Source: an uncultured Gammaproteobacteria bacterium (GTDB taxonomy: Bacteria > Pseudomonadota > Gammaproteobacteria > Arenicellales > JAANXG01). From it: a stretch of DNA of 53,202 nt. Shown here one piece after another: positions 24,058-32,913 of the stretch. The notes beneath the pieces were generated by a model, which saw nothing but the letters and a program-made list of their open reading frames with translations, was not told the DNA's origin and searched no databases. Location of the stretch: NCBI GenBank assembly GCA_947259875.1, contig CAMYNX010000002.1:1-53202 (forward strand). The letters run 5' to 3'. Made by a program: the position numbers and the translations under genes. Position 1 is the first letter of the stretch. Each line of letters begins with the position of its first letter.

Positions 24058-26349
24058 TCATGAATTTAACCGACCGGGCCCTGGGGTGTGCGCGGCAACC
24101 CATGCCTGGCCCAAACTGATAGCTCCGTCATTGGGCGGCAACCTGCGCGGCAGCAACGGCTTGAGGCCAATGTACTGCAACGATTTCAACAACCCAGCCG
24201 AGAGCACCTGGTTAAGGAAGCATCCCCCGGATAATGCGATCACGTGACAGCCGGTGTCCACCGCCGCCGACGCGATCCAGTGTGTCAACGCATCAATCAA
24301 GGTGCCGTGGAACAACTCTGCCCCGTGTTGCGCCTCCTGGTCAATCAGTTGCTCCAGTAGCGGCAACAAATCCAGCACACCGTTTTCGAGCCGCCAGCCA
24401 TCTTGCATCGCAGTGGGTTGCGACACCAATCCCTCCAGCACCATGGGCGCATGGCCTTCGAAGCCGGCATGCGGGACCACATCCAACAGGCCACAGGCCG
24501 CGTCGAACAGGCGCCCACAACTCGACGTACGCGGCGTGTTGATGTTTTTCTCCAGCATTTGCGCCAGCACTGCGGCGCCCGGCTGGTCGCTGTACCGAGA
24601 TGAAATCTCTGCGCCTTTGCCGAGCGCGTGGAGAGCCGCGGCCCCCATCCGCCAAGGTTGGCGGGCGGCGGTGTCGCCCCCGGGTTGCGGTAACTGTTTG
24701 AGGTGACCCACGCGCCGCCACTGCGCGCCATGCACCCACAGCAGTTCACCACCCCAGCTGTCCGCGTCGGGACCCAGCCCGAAGCCATCCAAGGCGACAC
24801 CCAGACAAGGCTCGTCAGCACAATGTTCCGCGGCGACGGCGGCAACATGGGCATGATGATGTTGCACCGCGACGGTGGCTATCCCCAGGTCCAGGGCGAA
24901 CCGGGTACTGGGGAAATCGGGATGAAGATCGTGCGCGACCGCACAGGGCTCGACTTCGAGTATGCACAACAGGTGGTGCACGGACTCTTCGAAGAAGCGG
25001 ATCGCCGGGGCGTTGTCCAAGTCACCGATGTGTTGGGACACAAACGCCTCGCGGCCACGGGTCACACAGATGGTATTGTTGAGGTATGCGCCGACGGCGA
25101 GTATCGGCGGCACCGGCCGCGCGAGCTTGATGGCCTCGGGGACGAAACCGCGCGCGCGGCGTACGAACGCGGGAGCGCCGTCGATGACCCGCATCACCGA
25201 GTCGTCGGCGCGAATGACGATGTCCCGATCGTGGGTAACGATGTGATCCGCGATCCCGGCGAGCCGTTGACGAGCCTCATCATTGCCGATGACCAGGGGC
25301 TCACCACCGGGATTGGCACTGGTCATGACCAACACCAGATCCTGCGCTGCGGTTAACCATTCGGCCTCGCGGGGACAACCAGCGGCATGATAAAACAGCA
25401 GAAGGTGTAGCGGCGTATACGGTAGCATCACACCAAGCCACGGCACGTCGGGTGCCACCGTCACGGGCAATTGTGCGCCACGCCGATGCGCCAGAACGAT
25501 AGGATGCGCTGGGTGTTGGAGAAGCGCTTCCCCGCAACCACCCAACTCCACCAGGCGTCGCGCCGAGGCGAGGTTGGCGAGCATCAACGCGAACGGCTTC
25601 TTATCCCGTTGTTTGAGTTGGCGCAGGCGATGGACGGCAGTTTCGTTGCGTGCATCGCAGGCCAAGTGAAACCCGCCTAGACCCTTGATCGCAACAATTT
25701 CACCGGCACCGAGCCGCGACACGATTTCCGCAACGTCGGTGTCGAGCTTTGGACCGCAGCTCGGACAGGCAATGGGCTCGGCGTGGAAACGCCGATCAAC
25801 CGGATCCTGATATTCGCAAGCGCATTGCCGGCACATCGCAAACTGCGCCATCGACGTATTGACGCGATCGTATGGAAGTTTATGTGTCAGCGTATAGCGC
25901 GGACCGCAGTTCGTGCAGTTAATGAATGGGTAGAGATAGCGCCGGTTGTTTGCATTGAACATCTCGCGCACACAATCATCGCATACCGGATAGTCCGCGG
26001 TGATTACGGTGGTGATTTTTCCCTCGCCGCTGGGGACCACGACAAAACTCGAATATTCGGTTGGGGTAAGACCGCATAGCTCGATGTCATCGATCCTGGC
26101 GAGCGGCGGACATTCGCTGCGCAATGCCTCCAAGAAAGCCTCTACGTATTGACCTTGCACATCGATCACCACGCCGTCTCCGTTGTTGCCCACCCAACCG
26201 GTCAAGCCGAAACGCCTGGCGAGACGGTATACGAAGGGGCGAAATCCAACCCCCTGTACCGCGCCGCGAACCTGGATCTGCCAACGCTTGGATGGGTCTA
26301 AATCCGCTACCGTCTTGGAGTCCACTAAAGTCACGGTATGTTCAATCAC
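24058..26349 (-). CDS. hypF: HypF carbamoyltransferase
   Basis: The domain order is typical of the family: an acylphosphatase domain (VRGAVQGVGFRPFVYRLARR, about residues 25-110), two zinc-finger groups (CDDC at 123, CTNCGPRYT at 145, CRQC at 173, CPSCGP at 195), a YrdC-like domain (IVAIKGLGGFHLACDA) and a Kae1-like domain with HHHAHVAAVAAEH. HypF converts carbamoyl phosphate and ATP to carbamoyladenylate and loads HypE. At 763 aa it is full length. It is the first gene of the minus-strand hyp operon. Confidence 0.97.
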   Translation of the reverse strand: MIEHTVTLVDSKTVADLDPSKRWQIQVRGAVQGVGFRPFVYRLARRFGLTGWVGNNGDGVVIDVQGQYVEAFLEALRSECPPLARIDDIELCGLTPTEYSSFVVVPSGEGKITTVITADYPVCDDCVREMFNANNRRYLYPFINCTNCGPRYTLTHKLPYDRVNTSMAQFAMCRQCACEYQDPVDRRFHAEPIACPSCGPKLDTDVAEIVSRLGAGEIVAIKGLGGFHLACDARNETAVHRLRQLKQRDKKPFALMLANLASARRLVELGGCGEALLQHPAHPIVLAHRRGAQLPVTVAPDVPWLGVMLPYTPLHLLLFYHAAGCPREAEWLTAAQDLVLVMTSANPGGEPLVIGNDEARQRLAGIADHIVTHDRDIVIRADDSVMRVIDGAPAFVRRARGFVPEAIKLARPVPPILAVGAYLNNTICVTRGREAFVSQHIGDLDNAPAIRFFEESVHHLLCILEVEPCAVAHDLHPDFPSTRFALDLGIATVAVQHHHAHVAAVAAEHCADEPCLGVALDGFGLGPDADSWGGELLWVHGAQWRRVGHLKQLPQPGGDTAARQPWRMGAAALHALGKGAEISSRYSDQPGAAVLAQMLEKNINTPRTSSCGRLFDAACGLLDVVPHAGFEGHAPMVLEGLVSQPTAMQDGWRLENGVLDLLPLLEQLIDQEAQHGAELFHGTLIDALTHWIASAAVDTGCHVIALSGGCFLNQVLSAGLLKSLQYIGLKPLLPRRLPPNDGAISLGQAWVAAHTPGPGRLNS

Positions 26350-26396
26350 AATGCCAGGTCAACCAGCCGCGGTCGGTCGCACCCGATGTAATATCC

Positions 26397-26810
26397 TCAA
26401 CGAGGGGTCGCCAGGCCCTGTTGTAAATAGTCGGCGAGCGCGGCGTCGTCTTGTTCGATATGTCCCAGTATCCCGTCCCGCAAGTTTTGCACAGTTGTCA
26501 ACATCCGGTCGCGGTCGCCATCCGCTAGCGATTCTTGTAGCGTGCCAATCCGCTCCATGAAGTACGTGTGCCGTTGTTCATGTTGCTCGTATCCCGGATA
26601 GGCATACATGCGCATCAGCAGCTGCTCCGACAGAAAGTGCACGCTGGTGTAGTCCATCAACTGCTTGAGAATCTCTGCGAGTTCCTCCGCAGATTGCTGC
26701 CGTGTCACCGCGTCGCCAAACGCGCTCAGCAATTTGATCTGCACGTCATGTTCGGCCTGCATGACATGCGTGGCTTGTAGCGGTGACGAATCCGCCGTTT
26801 TTGACGACAT
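26397..26810 (-). CDS. Bacteriohemerythrin
   Basis: I use ATG 26810 (137 aa); the longer track frame adds a tail unlike the family. The di-iron ligands are visible in order: AEHDVQ, HFLSEQLLM (HxxxE), HEQRHTYF (HxxxH) and GHIEQDD (HxxxxD). Hemerythrins bind O2 reversibly and may buffer, deliver or sense oxygen. Its location between hypF and an FNR-like regulator suggests protection or oxygen sensing for the hydrogenase. The gap to hypF is 47 bp, so it may be the promoter-proximal gene of the hyp operon. Confidence 0.88.
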   Translation of the reverse strand: MSSKTADSSPLQATHVMQAEHDVQIKLLSAFGDAVTRQQSAEELAEILKQLMDYTSVHFLSEQLLMRMYAYPGYEQHEQRHTYFMERIGTLQESLADGDRDRMLTTVQNLRDGILGHIEQDDAALADYLQQGLATPR

Positions 26811-27002
26811 TGGGGTTGCCTGGCTGTTCGGTGATCTGGCAGTATAGCCAAATCTGACATGCGCGGTAAGGTATTTGCCGAGGCCGCGTAGCGAAGATAC
26901 GTCTGGTCTGGGTTTCACGCCTGCTACACACACGGATGAAGTCTGCTGCGTCTCGGATTAGGGAGACAGGTAAGACTTTGACATATCAAGGCTAATCAAT
27001 CG

Positions 27003-27734
27003 ATGGTGAAGATTCGCTCTCGCGATTCAAATTTTGATTGTGTTACCTGCATCATGCGCAAACGCAGCGACTGGAGCGTACTGGGCCATGACGAGGTTAC
27101 GCTGCTCGCCGGCGGTCAATCGAGCTACCGCTACAGCGCGGGTGAATCGGTATACTCGATGGGTGAGACCGGCGACGGCGTCTACTGCGTGTGTTCAGGA
27201 ACAGTAGCCATCCGCAGGTTGGACGCCGAGGGCAACTCGGTGTTGCTGCAACTCGCGTACCCGGGCGATACATTGGGCTACGAAGCAGTGCTGACCGGTG
27301 AACCGCATCGCTGCAACGCCGAGGCGTTGGGCCCAGCTAACGTGTGTCACATAAACACCCCAACCGTTAAGACGTTGCTCGATCAAAATCCCGGCCTGGG
27401 CCTGCAGTTTCTACGCCGGACTGTGGCAAGCCTGGACGATGCTCAGGATAAATTGGTGCATCACGCGACTCTGTCCAACCGCGCCAAACTGGCACACTTG
27501 CTGCTCATTCTCATGGACCGCTACGGCCGCCGCACCGCAGACGGAACCAGCACCTTGTATCTACCGGTGTCACGCCGCGATCTGGCGTCGATGATCGGCG
27601 CCCGGCACGAGACGGTGTCACGAATCATCGGTCGCTTTGAGACCGATGGCATCGCCTACTTTTCCGGCCGCTCGGTGCGCATCCCGCAGGTCAACGCGCT
27701 GGTGGAAGAAATCCGCCCGCAGCTCGTGGGCTGA
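27003..27734 (+). CDS. Crp/Fnr-family transcriptional regulator
   Basis: The 243-aa protein has a cyclic-nucleotide-like sensor domain (GESVYSMGETGDGVYCVCSG) and a helix-turn-helix (SRRDLASMIGARHETVSRII) whose ETVSR recognition residues match FNR (ExxSR), predicting TTGAY-type half-sites. Near the N-terminus only CVTC (C13, C16) is present; the third cysteine of the FNR set is replaced by serine at the expected spacing, although C58, C60 and later cysteines exist. A standard FNR oxygen-sensing cluster is therefore uncertain. It stands directly upstream of the hydrogenase operon, whose promoter carries a matching palindrome. Confidence 0.9.
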   Translation: MVKIRSRDSNFDCVTCIMRKRSDWSVLGHDEVTLLAGGQSSYRYSAGESVYSMGETGDGVYCVCSGTVAIRRLDAEGNSVLLQLAYPGDTLGYEAVLTGEPHRCNAEALGPANVCHINTPTVKTLLDQNPGLGLQFLRRTVASLDDAQDKLVHHATLSNRAKLAHLLLILMDRYGRRTADGTSTLYLPVSRRDLASMIGARHETVSRIIGRFETDGIAYFSGRSVRIPQVNALVEEIRPQLVG

Positions 27735-27775
27735 TTACCATCTCGCCATAAGATCTCTCTTCGCTCCGGCAAAAT

Positions 27776-27817
27776 TTGACGTTGGTCAATGCACTCCTGG
27801 GGGGGGGTTCGTAGATT
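27776..27817 (+). promoter_or_regulatory. FNR-type box and aligned -10 element of the hydrogenase operon
   Basis: TTGAC-GTTG-GTCAA (27776-27789) is a perfect FNR/Crp-type palindrome. If it acts at -41.5 (class II activation), transcription starts at 27824 and the -10 hexamer should be 27812-27817. The sequence there is TAGATT, four of six matches to TATAAT. Geometry and recognition code both fit the Crp/Fnr gene just upstream. Confidence 0.65.
27799..27807 (+). repeat. Nine-G homopolymer in the hydrogenase promoter spacer
   Basis: Nine consecutive G residues lie between the FNR-type box and the proposed -10 hexamer. Length changes in such a tract would alter promoter spacing. It may also be an unreliable sequencing site. 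Confidence 0.85.
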
Positions 27818-27853
27818 TGCGCGACCACCAACCAATACAGAAGAGGCACGTTG

Positions 27854-29026
27854 ATGGATGCGATCAACGACACCAGCATTGACTTCTCCAACTTTACGAA
27901 ACAAGAACTCGATAGTTATGAAGGGTCGTTGGGTGGTCTGACGCGCCGGGAATTTTTGAAATACTGTACCGCTATCGCCGCCACCATGGGGCTACCCATG
28001 ACCGCCGGTCTGCGCATCGCCGAAGCGGCAACCACCAAGACCCGTCCGCCGGTAATTTGGCTGCATGGCCAGGAATGCACCGGGTGCACCGAATCGTTGC
28101 TACGGTCATATCATCCCACCCTCGAGGCCCTGATCCTCGACACCATCTCGCTGGATTATCACGAGACCCTGTGCGCGGGTGCGGGTAAACAGGCAGTGGC
28201 CCACAAACGCAAGGTCATGGAGGAATTCCATGGCAAATACGTACTGGTCACCGAAGGCGGAACCCCGACCAAGGACGGCGGTATCTACTGTAAGGTCGGC
28301 GGCATACCCCACGTAGACCACGTGCGCGAGGCGGCCGAGGGCGCCGCCGTGATCATCGCCATCGGGTCGTGCGCCTCCTGGGGCGGTATCCAAGCGGCGC
28401 ACCCGAATCCCACCGGCGCCAAGGCCACCCATGAAGTGCTGCCCGGTAAGACCGTCATCAACATCCCCGGTTGTCCGCCCAATCCCTACAACTTTCTGTC
28501 CACGGTGATGTATCTGTTGACCTTCGCCAAGCCCCCCGAGCTGGACCAGGAGAACCGCCCCAAATTCGCCTACGGCCGTCTGGTTCACGAAAACTGTGAG
28601 CGCCGGCCGCACTTCGACGCCGGGCGCTTTGCCCTCGAGTTCGGCGATTACGGCCACCGGCAGGGCTTCTGCCTGTACAAGCTCGGCTGTAAGGGACCCG
28701 AGACCTATGCGAACTGCCCATCCATCGGCTTCGGCGACCTCGGATTCGGCGCATGGCCCGTCGGCACCGGTCATCCGTGCTTTGGCTGCACGATGAAGGA
28801 GACCGGTTTTAACAAACCACTGCACGCGCTCGCCGATGTAAAGACCTTCTCGCCACCCACTGCGTTCCCCGCCGTGGACGCTGACAAAGGTGAAGGGATC
28901 TCACCCGCAGCGGCGGCGGTTGCCGCCGGCGTTGGCGGCCTGGTAGTGGGCGCCGCGGCCACGGCAATGCGCAATATGGGTGGTGCTGCGGACAGCGGCG
29001 ACGCACCCGACGATCAAGACGCATAG
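27854..29026 (+). CDS. hybO: [NiFe]-hydrogenase small subunit (Hyb type)
   Basis: I prefer ATG 27854 to the track's TTG 27851 because AAGAGG lies seven bases upstream. The 390-residue protein has a twin-arginine signal (RREFLKYC) for export as a folded complex, then the cluster ligands GQECTGCTES, GSCASWGG, PGCPPNPYNF, HENCERR, CLYKLGCKGP and HPCFGCTMKE for the proximal, medial and distal iron-sulfur clusters. A C-terminal Ala/Gly-rich helix (AAAVAAGVGGLVVGAAATAM) anchors it in the membrane. Only the standard cysteines are seen near the proximal cluster, without the two extra ones of oxygen-tolerant group 1d enzymes. It passes H2-derived electrons to HybA/HybB. Confidence 0.96.
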   Translation: MDAINDTSIDFSNFTKQELDSYEGSLGGLTRREFLKYCTAIAATMGLPMTAGLRIAEAATTKTRPPVIWLHGQECTGCTESLLRSYHPTLEALILDTISLDYHETLCAGAGKQAVAHKRKVMEEFHGKYVLVTEGGTPTKDGGIYCKVGGIPHVDHVREAAEGAAVIIAIGSCASWGGIQAAHPNPTGAKATHEVLPGKTVINIPGCPPNPYNFLSTVMYLLTFAKPPELDQENRPKFAYGRLVHENCERRPHFDAGRFALEFGDYGHRQGFCLYKLGCKGPETYANCPSIGFGDLGFGAWPVGTGHPCFGCTMKETGFNKPLHALADVKTFSPPTAFPAVDADKGEGISPAAAAVAAGVGGLVVGAAATAMRNMGGAADSGDAPDDQDA

Positions 29027-29037
29027 GAGGGTATGTT

Positions 29038-30024
29038 ATGGATAAGAGCCGCAGGCGTTTTATCCAGGGTGCTGCCGGCGCCATCGCCGGTGCGGTGGCG
29101 CCGGTTGAATCGACGCAGGCGCTGCGCCGCGAAAATAAACAACTGCCCCCGAATGCCTTGGGCATGTTGTACGACTCCACCTTGTGCATCGGCTGCCGTG
29201 CCTGCGTCACCGCTTGCAAGGAGGCCAACGATGTGCCGGTGGAACAGCCCGCTCATTTGCGTGAATGGAATGTGGGGGTTTGGGACTCGGGGGAAGACAT
29301 CTCCGGCAAGACCCTGAACACGATTCGGGTGTATACCGACGGCACAAAAGAGCGCAAGGATCGCGAGGAAAACGGCTACGCGTTCATTAAACGTCACTGC
29401 CTGCACTGTGTGGATCCATCCTGCGTGTCGGTGTGCCCGGTGAGCGCGATGCTCAAGGACGCGGATACCGGCATTGTCACCCACAATCCGGACGCTTGCA
29501 TCGGATGCCGTTACTGTGTCTACGGATGCCCATTCGGGGTACCGCAGTATCAGTTTGACGAGACCTTCGGCAAGATCGCGAAATGCGAGTTCTGCGAACA
29601 CCTGCAGAAAAAGGGCGAGATCCCGGCCTGCTGCGACGTGTGCCCGACGGGGGCGTCTTTGTTCGGGCGGGTCGACGATCTCCAGCAAGAAGCGGAACAA
29701 CGCCTATCCAAACAGCCCGGCGATCGCTATGAATTTCCACGCGGGCGCCTGGGCGATGATCGCCCGACCCACGAGGCGGCGATCCCCGAATATCAGTCGC
29801 ATGTTTACGGAGTGAAAGAGGCGGGCGGCACGCAGATCCGCTATCTCACCGGCGTCCCGCACCAAAAGCTGGGATTGCCCAAACTGCCCGACGAGTCCTA
29901 CGCCTCGTTGTCAGAAGGCGTACAACACACCCTATACAAGGGGATGATCGCACCGCTGGCACTCCTGGGCGGACTCATCTACCTCGCTCGTCGCAGCACC
30001 AAGCAGCACGAGGATGAGGAATAA
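29038..30024 (+). CDS. hybA: HybA-like periplasmic ferredoxin subunit
   Basis: The 328-aa protein starts with a Tat signal (SRRRFIQGAAGAIAGAV) and has four ferredoxin-type cysteine groups (CIGCRACVTACK, CLHCVDPSCVSVCP, CIGCRYCVYGCP, CEFC with CCDVCP), enough for four [4Fe-4S] clusters. A C-terminal helix (MIAPLALLGGLIYLA) anchors it. It moves electrons from the small subunit to HybB. GGAGG stands near the start, 11 bp after hybO. The length equals that of E. coli HybA. Confidence 0.96.
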   Translation: MDKSRRRFIQGAAGAIAGAVAPVESTQALRRENKQLPPNALGMLYDSTLCIGCRACVTACKEANDVPVEQPAHLREWNVGVWDSGEDISGKTLNTIRVYTDGTKERKDREENGYAFIKRHCLHCVDPSCVSVCPVSAMLKDADTGIVTHNPDACIGCRYCVYGCPFGVPQYQFDETFGKIAKCEFCEHLQKKGEIPACCDVCPTGASLFGRVDDLQQEAEQRLSKQPGDRYEFPRGRLGDDRPTHEAAIPEYQSHVYGVKEAGGTQIRYLTGVPHQKLGLPKLPDESYASLSEGVQHTLYKGMIAPLALLGGLIYLARRSTKQHEDEE

Positions 30025-30029
30025 GCACA

Positions 30030-31172
30030 ATGGCACAATCCACGCATCAACCCCTCGGCGGTAAGTTACTGACCAAGCCATTTATGTTGTTCGCGCTATT
30101 GTTTCTGATAGCGGTGTACTTTCTCGCCACGCGTTTCATGTTCGGTCTTGGGTCGGTGACCCATCTCAACGGCGGCTATCCCTGGGGAATCTGGGTCGTC
30201 GTCGACGTCATAATCGGCACCGCGTTTGGTTGTGGCGGGTTCGCCATGGCACTGCTGGTCTACATCTTCAACAAGGGTGAATACCACCCGCTGATGCGGC
30301 CCGCCTTGCTCGGTGGTCTGTTTGGCTACACCCTGGGTGGCATGGCGGTGATATTCGATCTCGGGCGTTACTGGAACTTCTACAACCTGCTGTTGCCCTG
30401 GTATGCGCAACCCAGCTCGGTGATGTTCGAGGTGGCACTGTGCGTCATGGCCTATATCCTGGTGCTGTGGATTGAGTTCTCGCCCACGTTTCTCGAACGT
30501 CTTGGCCTCACCAATGCCAAACAAAAACTGAAACGCTTCATGTACATCATCATTGCGCTTGGTGTGTTGTTACCCACCATGCACCAGTCCTCGCTGGGCT
30601 CGCTGCTACTGGTGATGGGATCGCAGCTATCACCCCTGTGGTTCACCGCATGGCTGCCACTGTGGTTTCTGCTCACCGCCATCGCCATGGGTTACGGCAT
30701 CGTCATCCTGGAGTCGACCTTGATCACCAACGCCTTCAAGCTGCCGTCCGAGCAGCGCATCTTGAGTAAGCTGTCGCCGATCGTCGGCTGGCTGCTGGCG
30801 GCGTTCGTGGTGCTGCGCCTCATTGACCTGTTGGCACACGGGCACGTCGCCCCGATGTTTGCCGCGGATTTGAACGCATTCATGTTTTGGCTCGAAATAC
30901 TGGTGTTTGTCATGCCGACAATCATACTGATCTCTCCGGCGCGGCGCACGGATCAGCGGCAGATGTTTCTCGCCGCGCTGCTGCTGTTGGCGGCCGGATC
31001 TCTGTACCGCATCAACGCCTTCTTGGTGGCGTACGATCCCGGAAACGGCTGGAGCTATTTTCCGTCGGCGCCGGAACTCATGGTGACCATCGGTGTAATC
31101 GCCCTCGAGATCATGCTTTATCTGGTCTTCGTCAAGAAACTTCCGGTGTTGCATGGCACCCGGCCCGCCTAA
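30030..31172 (+). CDS. hybB: HybB-like NrfD-family quinone-reducing membrane subunit
   Basis: The 380-aa protein has about ten membrane helices without haem ligands, and NrfD-family features such as YPWGIWVVVDVIIGTAFGCG and MHQSSLGSLLLVMG. In Hyb enzymes this subunit passes electrons between HybA and the quinone pool and may couple to proton movement. It begins five bases after hybA, which implies coupled translation. Confidence 0.95.
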   Translation: MAQSTHQPLGGKLLTKPFMLFALLFLIAVYFLATRFMFGLGSVTHLNGGYPWGIWVVVDVIIGTAFGCGGFAMALLVYIFNKGEYHPLMRPALLGGLFGYTLGGMAVIFDLGRYWNFYNLLLPWYAQPSSVMFEVALCVMAYILVLWIEFSPTFLERLGLTNAKQKLKRFMYIIIALGVLLPTMHQSSLGSLLLVMGSQLSPLWFTAWLPLWFLLTAIAMGYGIVILESTLITNAFKLPSEQRILSKLSPIVGWLLAAFVVLRLIDLLAHGHVAPMFAADLNAFMFWLEILVFVMPTIILISPARRTDQRQMFLAALLLLAAGSLYRINAFLVAYDPGNGWSYFPSAPELMVTIGVIALEIMLYLVFVKKLPVLHGTRPA

Positions 31173-31187
31173 TTAAGGGAGGCAAAC

Positions 31188-32894
31188 GTGACACGAATTA
31201 CTATAGATCCCATAACCCGTATCGAGGGTCATTTACGCATCGACTGTGAAGTCGAAAACGGCAAGGTCACCAATGCCTGGGCATCGGGGCAGATGTGGCG
31301 CGGTATCGAACTCATCCTGCAGGGCCGCGACCCGCGCGATGCGTGGATCTTCACCCAGCGGATCTGCGGAGTATGCACGACCGTGCACGCCATCACCTCA
31401 GTACGCGCGGTGGAGAACGCCCTCGACCTCGAGGTGCCGTTGAATGCGCAGTACATCCGCAACATGATCATGGCCGCCCACGGCGTTCACGACCACATCG
31501 TGCATTTCTACCACCTCACCGGTCTGGACTGGGTGGACATCGTCTCCGCGCTCAAGGCGGATCCGGTGGCGACCGCCAAGCTCGGCGCGAGTTTGTCGGA
31601 TTACCCACACAACGGCGTGCCAGAGATTCGCAAGGTCCAGGAAAAGCTCGCGGCGTTTGTGAATACCGGCCAGCTCGGCGTGTTCGCGAGCGGTTATTGG
31701 GGCCACCCGGCGATGCGCTTGCCCCCGGAGGTCAATCTGCTGGCGGCAGCACACTACCTGCAGGCCCTGGAGTATCAGCGGGCGGCGAATAAGATCGTGA
31801 CCATCCTCGGCTCCAAGACCCCGCACATTCAGAATCTGGCGGTGGGTGGCGTTGCTAATCCCATCAATCCGGAAAGCCAGTCCACGCTCACCTTGGAGCG
31901 CTTGTTTGCGATCAAGGCGGAGATCGATAAGCTCGGCGAGTTCGTGAATGAGGCATTGATACCGGATGTCGGCGCGGTCGGCGCGCTATACGCGGAGTGG
32001 GCGCAATACGGCGCCGGCGTCACCAATTATCTCTCGGTGCCCGACATGCCGCTCGACACCAAGGGCACTCAGTTCGAACTGCCTGGCGGCTATATCGACG
32101 GCGGCGACGTAGCAACGTTCAAGGAGATCTCCGGGTACCAGGACCAATACTTTCGCGACGGCGTCAAAGAAAGTGTCAAGCACGCCTGGTATGAATATCA
32201 GGGCGGCGACCGCGCGCTGCATCCCTATGACGGTCAAACCAATCCGAAATACACCGACTTCCAAGACGAGGGTAAGTATTCCTGGGTCAAGGCACCGACA
32301 TTTTACGACAAGCGCGCCCAGGTCGGGCCGCTTGCCAATGTGCTCGCGATGTACGCCGCCGGCCACGAACCCACAAAACGTCATCTTACCCGTTTGTTGT
32401 CCATCGCGAGCACCGTCGCCGGTTCGGAGATTCCACTCGCTGCGCTGCATTCAACGCTCGGCCGCGTAGCGGCGAGGGCGGTGCGCGCTGCGGTGTTGTA
32501 CGAGTCGCTGCAAAATCAATGGCAACTGTTGATGGACAATATTGCCAACAGGGACTTCGATACCTTTAACCGACCGGTGTTTCCCAAGGGCGAAGTACGT
32601 GGGTTTGGTTTTCACGAGGCGCCGCGGGGCACCCTCTCGCACTGGACGGTAATCAACAACGGCAAGATTGCCAATTACCAGGCGGTAGTACCCACCACGT
32701 GGAACGCCGGACCACGGGACGACGACGAACAGTTGGGACCCTATGAGGCGTCCCTGCTGGACAACCCGGTGGCCGACGCCGAATTGCCTTTGGAGGTGTT
32801 GCGCACCGTGCACTCATTCGACCCGTGTCTGGCCTGCGCCATACATATGGTTGACACTAAGAACCGGCCAATTGTTCGTGTGAAGGCGGCGTAA
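31188..32894 (+). CDS. hybC: [NiFe]-hydrogenase large (catalytic) subunit
   Basis: GTG 31188 follows a GGGAGG site. The 568-aa protein holds the L1 motif RICGVCTTVHA (C60, C63) and the L2 motif DPCLACAIH (C547, C550), whose four cysteines bind nickel and the Fe(CN)2CO unit. Fifteen residues follow the L2 histidine and are expected to be cut off by HybD after nickel insertion. Length and subunit order match Hyb (group 1c-like) uptake hydrogenases. It has no signal and is exported with the Tat-directed small subunit. Confidence 0.98.
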   Translation: MTRITIDPITRIEGHLRIDCEVENGKVTNAWASGQMWRGIELILQGRDPRDAWIFTQRICGVCTTVHAITSVRAVENALDLEVPLNAQYIRNMIMAAHGVHDHIVHFYHLTGLDWVDIVSALKADPVATAKLGASLSDYPHNGVPEIRKVQEKLAAFVNTGQLGVFASGYWGHPAMRLPPEVNLLAAAHYLQALEYQRAANKIVTILGSKTPHIQNLAVGGVANPINPESQSTLTLERLFAIKAEIDKLGEFVNEALIPDVGAVGALYAEWAQYGAGVTNYLSVPDMPLDTKGTQFELPGGYIDGGDVATFKEISGYQDQYFRDGVKESVKHAWYEYQGGDRALHPYDGQTNPKYTDFQDEGKYSWVKAPTFYDKRAQVGPLANVLAMYAAGHEPTKRHLTRLLSIASTVAGSEIPLAALHSTLGRVAARAVRAAVLYESLQNQWQLLMDNIANRDFDTFNRPVFPKGEVRGFGFHEAPRGTLSHWTVINNGKIANYQAVVPTTWNAGPRDDDEQLGPYEASLLDNPVADAELPLEVLRTVHSFDPCLACAIHMVDTKNRPIVRVKAA

Positions 32895-32913
32895 CCGAAG
32901 CGGGGGCAAGCAC

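Noticed and set aside
26978-26989. TTGAC-AT-ATCAA upstream of the Crp/Fnr gene, considered as an autoregulatory FNR box
   Set aside because: The half-sites are separated by two bases instead of four, so the geometry is wrong for this family.
28106-28825. 239-aa minus-strand ORF inside hybO
   Set aside because: Antisense shadow of a strongly conserved hydrogenase gene with no start signal.
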